Below, one piece after another: positions 5,644 to 10,327 of a stretch of DNA of 10,327 bases. The stretch comes from Candidatus Caldarchaeum sp. Its GTDB lineage: Archaea > Thermoproteota > Nitrososphaeria_A > Caldarchaeales > Caldarchaeaceae. The notes under the pieces are model-generated. The model made no database searches. It was not told the origin of the DNA and saw only the letters and a program-made list of their open reading frames with translations. The stretch spans positions 245 through 10,571 of the forward strand of contig JANWZT010000035.1 of the NCBI GenBank assembly GCA_025054515.1, in the 5' to 3' direction. The position numbers and the translations under genes were made by a program. Within the stretch, counting starts at the first letter, position 1; each line of letters begins with the position of its first letter.

Positions 5644-7938
5644 TTGATGCTTTCCAAAAGGGTTGAAGACCCGCGTTTCCTACGGGGGGAAGCGGTCTAC
5701 GTAGACGACCTCTCCTTCCCCAAAATGTTACATCTCGTATTCGTGAGAAGCCCCTACGCCCACGCACGCATCAAATCGATAAACATCCCTCCTTCGCTGA
5801 AGAGGACGGCGGTAATAGACGGCAGAGCCGTGGCCTCAAAATGCAAGCCGCTCTACACGCTTGTGAAAAACGTCCCCTACTACGGCATGGCGGTGGAAAA
5901 AGCCTGTTTCTTCGGGGAGCCGGTTGCGATGGTGCTTGCCGAAACGCGGGAAGAAGCCGTGGACGCATCCGAAGAGGTGGCCGTTGAATACGAGCCCCTT
6001 CAAGCCGTCGTTGAACCCGAAGACGCGTTGAATTCATCCACCGTCATCCACGAAAGCATCGGCACCAATAAACTACTGGAGAAGACTTTCCGGTTCGGCG
6101 AAGTGGACAAGGCCTTCGACGAAGCTTACGAAACAATTTCTGAAAAATTCACTTTCGAAAGATACGCGGCCGCACCAATCGAGACATGTGGTGTCATCGC
6201 CGTCCCCGAGAAAGACGGCCGCCTTACCGTCTACGACAACCAGCAAACACCTCTTCTGTTCAGGAGGTTTGTGGCGGAATCGCTGGGGATGACGCCGGAA
6301 CGGATCAGATTCGTGGAAAAAGACATCGGCGGCGGTTTCGGGGTCAAAATCATGATGTATCCGTATGTTTTCCTCACCTGTTTCGCGGCGCTGTCATTGA
6401 AAAGGCCAGTGAAATGGGTTGAAACACGGCGGGAACATCTGACCGCGATGGCCCAAAATTCCAACCGAATCACATCCGCGGAAATGGCCCTGACAAGGGA
6501 TGGGAAAATAACGGCTTATCGAGCCCAGTTCATCGAAGACCTGGGAGCTTATGCGCGTCTTCCCGACCCGGGGGGCGTCATCAGGTCTCTGATGACCTAT
6601 CTTGGATGCTATGACGTCAAAAACGTTGAAACCAAAATAACAGTCGTCTTCACCAACAAATGCCCGACAGGCCCGGTCCGAGGCTACGGATGCCAGCAAG
6701 CCTATTTCGTCCTCGAAAGAATGATGGACATCGCCGCGAAGAAAATCGGAATCTCCCCCGTGGAAATCCGGCTAAAGAACATCATAACCTCGGATAAACA
6801 GCCTTACCGCACACCGTTTGGAAGCATCTACGACGGCGGAGACTACGGCGCCGTGTTGGAGAAAGCGTGGCGTCTGGCTGAGCCGGAAAAATTCGCAAAT
6901 AAACCATACACGGGCGTCGGCGTGGCCTGCGTCGTCGAACCCGCCGTAACAAACCTCGCCCGTAACAAGCTTCTTTTCCCCGAGCTTGAAACATCCGGCT
7001 CCGGAGAAGGAGCGGTTGTCAGGCTTGAAGAATCTGGGCACGTAACCGTCTACGCCGCGTCGATTCCACAAGGCCATGGACATGAAACGGTACTCACGCA
7101 AATCGTCTGCGAAGTCCTCGGCGCAAGGCCGGAAAAAGTGCGAGTCATCTTCGGCGACTCGGAAATGGTTTATCCAAGCCCTTACGGCGGAACGTGGGCC
7201 AGCCGATTCAGCGTCATGACCGCTGCCGCCGTCAAAAAAGCGTCAGAAGACCTCAAACAGAAGATTCTGACGGTGGCGGCGGAGCTCTTTGAAACATCGG
7301 TTGACGACCTTGAAATCAGGGACGGCGAAGTCGCCGTGAAAGGGACGGCGGTCTCGATGAGCTTCGAAAAGCTTGCCGCCAAAGCTTACAGAGACAGCGT
7401 CCGGACGAAAAAACACCAAAGCCTACAGGCCGAACATTTCTACGATTTTCCGTCATTCAACACAGGACAGCCCGGCGAAATCAACATGTCCGCGACCTAC
7501 GGTAATTCGGCTCACGTTGCCGTGGTACAAATCGACCCCGAAACGGGAAACATCAAGGTAATCAGGTACGTCGCTGTCCACGACTGCGGCAAAATCCTCA
7601 ACAAATCCATCGTGGAAGGCCAGATAATCGGCGGCGTCGTGCAGGGAATTGGCGCAACCTTGTATGAAAACATAGTCTACGACAGCGACGGAGTATTGCT
7701 AACATCATCATTCAGCGACTACCTATTACCCACCAGCGTAGAAACACCTGAAATAATTGTTGACCACCTCGAAACACCGTCGCTTTTTTCCGAGCTCGGT
7801 TCAAAGGGGATGGGAGAAGGCCCCGCAATACCGGTGGCAGCCGCCATCGCAAACGCCGTAGAAAACGCTTTGGGAAAGAGGATGACCAACTCACACATCT
7901 CATCTCATCTGCTGTGGAGACTGCTCAACAAAGAATAA
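5644..7938 (+). CDS. Molybdenum hydroxylase large (molybdopterin-binding) subunit, xanthine dehydrogenase / CoxL-like family
   Basis: The 764-residue protein is the Mo-binding subunit of an aldehyde oxidase/xanthine dehydrogenase-type enzyme, which hydroxylates carbon using water. The N-terminal hammerhead domain opens with KRVEDPRFLRGEAVYVDDL (about 5-23). Molybdopterin-binding signatures follow: GGGFGVK (229-235), PVRGYGC in the substrate loop (344-350), PQGHGHE (475-481), VVQGIG (665-670) and KGMGEGP with Glu725 as the expected catalytic base (721-727). The CO dehydrogenase loop AYxCSFR is absent, so this is not a form I CO dehydrogenase; a heteroaromatic or aldehyde substrate is more likely. 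The FAD-binding and 2Fe-2S partner subunits are not in the window. TTG 5644 or ATG 5647 is the start, set by the promoter just upstream. It is the first gene of a run with an enamidase-like hydrolase and a luciferase-like oxidoreductase, which suggests ring hydroxylation of an N-heterocycle (inference). Confidence 0.9.
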   Translation: MMLSKRVEDPRFLRGEAVYVDDLSFPKMLHLVFVRSPYAHARIKSINIPPSLKRTAVIDGRAVASKCKPLYTLVKNVPYYGMAVEKACFFGEPVAMVLAETREEAVDASEEVAVEYEPLQAVVEPEDALNSSTVIHESIGTNKLLEKTFRFGEVDKAFDEAYETISEKFTFERYAAAPIETCGVIAVPEKDGRLTVYDNQQTPLLFRRFVAESLGMTPERIRFVEKDIGGGFGVKIMMYPYVFLTCFAALSLKRPVKWVETRREHLTAMAQNSNRITSAEMALTRDGKITAYRAQFIEDLGAYARLPDPGGVIRSLMTYLGCYDVKNVETKITVVFTNKCPTGPVRGYGCQQAYFVLERMMDIAAKKIGISPVEIRLKNIITSDKQPYRTPFGSIYDGGDYGAVLEKAWRLAEPEKFANKPYTGVGVACVVEPAVTNLARNKLLFPELETSGSGEGAVVRLEESGHVTVYAASIPQGHGHETVLTQIVCEVLGARPEKVRVIFGDSEMVYPSPYGGTWASRFSVMTAAAVKKASEDLKQKILTVAAELFETSVDDLEIRDGEVAVKGTAVSMSFEKLAAKAYRDSVRTKKHQSLQAEHFYDFPSFNTGQPGEINMSATYGNSAHVAVVQIDPETGNIKVIRYVAVHDCGKILNKSIVEGQIIGGVVQGIGATLYENIVYDSDGVLLTSSFSDYLLPTSVETPEIIVDHLETPSLFSELGSKGMGEGPAIPVAAAIANAVENALGKRMTNSHISSHLLWRLLNKE

Positions 7939-7942
7939 AAAG
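7934..7942 (+). promoter_or_regulatory. Possible internal TATA box before the enamidase-like gene
   Basis: AATAAAAAG overlaps the stop codon of the upstream gene and is centred 26 bases before the GTG at 7964. This suits an extra leaderless transcript for the downstream genes, and no Shine-Dalgarno motif lies at the usual distance from that GTG. The call rests on composition and spacing only; simple read-through from the upstream promoter is equally possible. Confidence 0.25.
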
Positions 7943-7963
7943 AAGGACTTTGCGAAAAACTTC

Positions 7964-9148
7964 GTGAAAACTATTCTGATCAAGAACGTGGGTAGAATAA
8001 TCTCGGGGAACATCGAAAAACCTTTCGCAGATGGCGATAGCATCTACATCAGGGAAGGCGTCATCGAGGAAATCGGCTGGAATATCACGAAAGAAGCGGA
8101 AGGAGTTTTCGACGTCAACCAAATGACGGTTACACCGGGTCTTTTTGATTCGCATGTCCATCCAGTGTTCGGTGACTTCACTCCACGGCAAAACACAGTC
8201 GGTTTCATCGAATCATACGTCAACGGAGGGGTAACCACTTTCGTCTCCGCGGGAGAAGTTCATCTGCCGGGAAGGCCGCGGGGCGATAAGGAAGCCGCCA
8301 AAGCCCTCGCCGTGTTGGCGCACAAAACCTTCAAAAACCTACGCCCTCTGGGTGCTAAAATCCACGCAGGCGCGCTTTTACTTGAGAAGGGGTTGGTTGA
8401 AACTGATTTTGAAGAAGTTGTCAAACAGGGTGTTTGGCTAGTCGGCGAAGTTGGGTTGGGATCCGTCCAAGACCCGGATGAAGCGGCCCGTCTTGTTCGC
8501 ATAGCCCAGAAACACGGCATGAAAGCAGTCATTCACACCGGCGGGGCCTCGATTCCTGGAAGCACGATAGTCAACGCCGAGGTCGTCCTCAAAGTCCAGC
8601 CTGACGTGGTTTCACACATCAACGGCGGCCCCACGTCGCCGTCAATTTCAGACATCCGAAAAATAATTGAAAACACTAAATCAGCCATCGAAGTCGTTCA
8701 ATGCGGTAACTTCAAATCGATGGTGGAAACGGTCAGGTTTCTTGATTCGAGAAAAGAGCTGAAGCGGCTGATACTGGGGACGGATTCGCCTTCTGGAACC
8801 GGTGTTATACCGCTCGGTCTGATCAGAACTATTTCCTTCATCGCTTCGAATACAGAAGTCGCCGCTGAAAAAGTGGTCTGCGCCGCGACTGGAAACACTG
8901 CCGAGGCCTTTGGGCTAAAGGAGGGGTTGCTCGAGCCCGGCAGGCCCGCAGACCTCGTTGTGATGGACGCTCCCTACGGCTCGGTTGGAAAAGACGCGTT
9001 GGAGGCCTTCAAGCTCGGAGACATCCCCGGCATAGCGATGGTGATGATCGACGGAGCGGTTAGAGTGGGCCGTAGCAGGATGACGCCGCCGCCGACCAAA
9101 CAGATAAAAACCGAAGGATTGGCGAAGCTTCCCGAAGGTGGTCACTGA
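7964..9148 (+). CDS. Enamidase-like metal-dependent amidohydrolase
   Basis: The 394-residue protein belongs to the amidohydrolase superfamily and, from memory of the family, most resembles enamidase of Eubacterium barkeri, which opens 1,4,5,6-tetrahydro-6-oxonicotinate to 2-formylglutarate and ammonia. An N-terminal beta domain (about 1-55) leads to a TIM barrel with a full two-metal site: His64 and His66 (FDSHVHP), Glu162 (VGEVGLG), His191 (HTGGASIPG), His218 (VVSHINGGP) and Asp274 (GTDSPSGTG). Glu162 stands where many relatives have a carbamylated lysine; enamidase is described as having a bridging glutamate with Zn/Fe. Other enamidase-like segments are SAGEVHLPGRP, EVVQCGN and the C-terminal LEPGRPADLVVMD. 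GTG at 7964 is the only sensible start, 25 bases after the previous stop. The gene ends in TGATG, overlapping the oxidoreductase start by one base. Family membership is secure, the enamidase subtype likely, and the true substrate unproven. Confidence 0.85.
   Translation: MKTILIKNVGRIISGNIEKPFADGDSIYIREGVIEEIGWNITKEAEGVFDVNQMTVTPGLFDSHVHPVFGDFTPRQNTVGFIESYVNGGVTTFVSAGEVHLPGRPRGDKEAAKALAVLAHKTFKNLRPLGAKIHAGALLLEKGLVETDFEEVVKQGVWLVGEVGLGSVQDPDEAARLVRIAQKHGMKAVIHTGGASIPGSTIVNAEVVLKVQPDVVSHINGGPTSPSISDIRKIIENTKSAIEVVQCGNFKSMVETVRFLDSRKELKRLILGTDSPSGTGVIPLGLIRTISFIASNTEVAAEKVVCAATGNTAEAFGLKEGLLEPGRPADLVVMDAPYGSVGKDALEAFKLGDIPGIAMVMIDGAVRVGRSRMTPPPTKQIKTEGLAKLPEGGH
9137..9144 (+). promoter_or_regulatory. 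Shine-Dalgarno site for the oxidoreductase gene
   Basis: GGTGGTCA closely matches the archaeal Shine-Dalgarno core (GGTGATC, complementary to the 16S rRNA tail); its GGTG core ends 7 bases before the ATG at 9148. It is the clearest ribosome-binding site in the window and fixes this start, as expected for an internal operon gene that cannot be leaderless. Confidence 0.55.
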
Positions 9149-10140
9149 TGAAGCTCGGCCTCCGGTTACCCACTTTTACAAGACCCGGCGATTTTTCCTC
9201 CGGCGAAACGCTGAAGCAGTATGTTGCCGAAGCAGAGCAATTGGGTGTCGAGGGGTTTTTCGTCATCGACCACATCCTCACGTCGAGGCCCGCGTATTCG
9301 ACGAGCTGGCACGACCCGTTGATAGCGTTGTCCTTCGTCGCCGCCGCAACCAAGAAAGCAGTTGTCGGTCCGATGATAATGGTGCTCCCATACAGAAACC
9401 CATACATCGTGGCCAAACAAACGGCATCCCTCGACGTATACAGCGGCGGAAGGTTTGTGTTGGGCGCGGGCGTCGGATGGAATCCCGACGAATTCACGTT
9501 GTTAAACACTCCTCTGGAGAAACGTGGAGCAATAATGGACGAATACCTCGTCCTCCTCAAGAAGCTTTGGACCGAGGACAAAATCACTTTCGAAGGAAAC
9601 TTCTTCAAAGTACGCGATTTAGTGCTGGAGCCGAAGCCGATGCAGAAGCCTCATCCACCGATTTGGATAGGCGGCGGAAGCCAGCCTCACGAAATACTCT
9701 ACGGCGCCGCAGCCAAGGGAATCGACAAAGTCCTCCAACGTATCGCGAGATTCGCGGACGGATGGATACCGCATTCCAGCTCCACTCCTGAGATGGCGAC
9801 GCAGGACTGGCAAAAAGTCAAGAAATATGCTGCCGAAATCGGCCGCGACCCCTACCGCATCACAAAAATCTACTCAAACTTCGTCTACCTCCGTAGCCCC
9901 GGCGAAGACGACAGCGAGGCCGTCAAACGGTTCTCGCTCTATTCGGGCATGAACTTGGAATACTGGAGAAACTTCTACCTCTACGGAACGGTCGAGGAAG
10001 TCGCAGAGAAAATCAAGAAACGGATTGAGTCGCTTGAAGGCGTCGACTGGGTGGTGTTGAACCCGGTGACCTTTGAGAAGAGGCAACTGCTCAAAATTGT
10101 GGAGGAGCTTTATCCCCGTGTACAGAATGTAAAAATTTAA
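9148..10140 (+). CDS. Luciferase-like (LLM class) oxidoreductase, probably F420-dependent
   Basis: The 330-residue protein is a bacterial-luciferase-fold TIM barrel. In archaea most such proteins use the deazaflavin F420. Visible signatures are the N-terminal strand MKLGLRLPTF, Asp41-His42 at the end of strand two, the classic SGGRFVLGAGVGW (99-111) and PKPMQKPHPPIWIGGG in the second half of the barrel, followed by RFADGWIP. These enzymes move hydride between F420 and an alcohol, aldehyde, imine or conjugated double bond, for example F420-dependent secondary alcohol dehydrogenase and methylene-tetrahydromethanopterin reductase. ATG at 9148 shares its A with the preceding TGA stop and has a good Shine-Dalgarno site, so it is translationally coupled to the enamidase-like protein. 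That suggests a step before it (ring reduction) or after it (reduction of the released aldehyde); both are inference. FMN use cannot be excluded. Confidence 0.87.
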   Translation: MKLGLRLPTFTRPGDFSSGETLKQYVAEAEQLGVEGFFVIDHILTSRPAYSTSWHDPLIALSFVAAATKKAVVGPMIMVLPYRNPYIVAKQTASLDVYSGGRFVLGAGVGWNPDEFTLLNTPLEKRGAIMDEYLVLLKKLWTEDKITFEGNFFKVRDLVLEPKPMQKPHPPIWIGGGSQPHEILYGAAAKGIDKVLQRIARFADGWIPHSSSTPEMATQDWQKVKKYAAEIGRDPYRITKIYSNFVYLRSPGEDDSEAVKRFSLYSGMNLEYWRNFYLYGTVEEVAEKIKKRIESLEGVDWVVLNPVTFEKRQLLKIVEELYPRVQNVKI

Positions 10141-10142
10141 AT
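10134..10142 (+). promoter_or_regulatory. Possible TATA box for the ABC binding-protein gene
   Basis: AATTTAAAT straddles the stop codon of the oxidoreductase and is centred 30 bases before the GTG at 10168, a position consistent with a separate transcript. However, AGGGGAT (10156-10162) before the GTG can also act as a weak Shine-Dalgarno site for read-through from the operon, so the two modes cannot be told apart here. Confidence 0.3.
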
Positions 10143-10167
10143 GACGGATAAAAACAGGGGATAGACC

Positions 10168-10327
10168 GTGAAAAAGACAGTAGTAGTTGCTTTAGCCGCT
10201 GTCGTGGTCGTCGCCGCTGTCGCCGCTACTGCTTTCCTGTTCCTTTCGCAGCAAAGTCTTGGTGTGGCTGAGGTCAAAATCGGCGCTCTCGTGCCTTTGA
10301 CCGGGCCTTTCGCCATCTACGGGGCCT
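10168..10327 (+). CDS. ABC transporter solute-binding protein, LivK/branched-chain amino acid type, 3'-truncated
   Basis: Only the first 53 codons lie in the window, starting with GTG at 10168, 27 bases after the oxidoreductase stop. A short basic start (MKK) precedes a long hydrophobic stretch (about 4-27, Val/Ala-rich) that serves as signal peptide or membrane anchor. No lipobox cysteine is seen in the visible part. Residues about 37-52 (VKIGALVPLTGPFAIY) are the typical first strand of type I periplasmic binding proteins of the LivK/Peripla_BP_6 family. These capture amino acids, amides, urea or aromatic acids outside the cell and pass them to an ABC permease, whose genes would be expected downstream. 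Its position after the hydroxylase-enamidase-oxidoreductase run suggests it takes up that pathway's substrate (inference). The ligand cannot be told from this fragment. Confidence 0.8.
   Translation, partial: MKKTVVVALAAVVVVAAVAATAFLFLSQQSLGVAEVKIGALVPLTGPFAIYGA

Noticed and set aside
5644..7938. Carbon monoxide dehydrogenase (form I CoxL)
   Set aside because: The diagnostic AYxCSFR loop is missing; the corresponding segment is PVRGYGC.
9060..9608. 182-codon minus-strand open frame at the enamidase/oxidoreductase junction
   Set aside because: It runs antisense across two well-supported genes and its translation has no family features.
9138..9791. 217-codon plus-strand open frame overlapping the oxidoreductase
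   Set aside because: It is an out-of-frame reading of the luciferase-like gene with an Arg-rich translation and no recognisable domain.
10141..10164. Short ATG frame (MTDKNRG) between the oxidoreductase and the binding protein
   Set aside because: Only seven codons, no ribosome-binding site; the ATG is part of a TATA-like stretch and the binding-protein GTG at 10168 is the convincing start.

Overview
The window looks archaeal. Genes begin with ATG, GTG or TTG. A/T-rich TATA-like boxes lie about 25-30 bases before several starts, and Shine-Dalgarno motifs are mostly absent, which is the leaderless pattern common in archaea. The gene set also fits: an F420-type luciferase-like oxidoreductase, a membrane-anchored subtilase, an archaeal-type ornithine cyclodeaminase/alanine dehydrogenase homologue, and CoxL-like molybdenum hydroxylase. 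G+C is moderate, roughly 50-55% by eye. A TACK-group archaeon (for example Caldarchaeum/Aigarchaeota or Bathyarchaeia-like) is a plausible guess, but the window holds no phylogenetic marker that fixes it.

Layout. 1-621 (+) is the 3' part of a phosphoribosyltransferase gene. It overlaps tail-to-tail with 553-2871 (-), a secreted and C-terminally anchored S8 subtilase. A short divergent promoter region (2872-2943) separates the subtilase from 2944-3891 (+), an ornithine cyclodeaminase/mu-crystallin family dehydrogenase. That gene in turn overlaps tail-to-tail with 3873-4730 (-), an EamA/DMT-type exporter. Upstream of the exporter on the same strand is 4773-5543 (-), a membrane-anchored SIMPL (DUF541) protein. 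A second divergent promoter region (5544-5643) opens the right half.

The right half reads entirely rightward: 5644-7938 molybdenum hydroxylase large subunit, 7964-9148 enamidase-like amidohydrolase, 9148-10140 luciferase-like (F420-type) oxidoreductase, and 10168-10327 the start of a LivK-like ABC-transporter binding protein, cut by the window end. Gaps are 25 bases, a TGATG stop/start overlap, and 27 bases, so the block looks like an operon.

The right half is the most interesting part. In the anaerobic nicotinate pathway known from Eubacterium barkeri, a molybdenum hydroxylase hydroxylates the pyridine ring, a reductase partly saturates it, and enamidase opens the resulting cyclic enamide. 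Here a molybdenum hydroxylase sits beside an enamidase-like protein with all expected metal ligands, a translationally coupled deazaflavin-type oxidoreductase and an uptake-system binding protein. My inference is an archaeal N-heterocycle (nicotinate-like) catabolic operon in which an F420 enzyme replaces the ferredoxin-linked ring reductase or the later aldehyde reductase. The substrate is not shown by the sequence. There is no stretch over 300 bases without a gene, and I saw no tRNA, rRNA, CRISPR array or insertion sequence.
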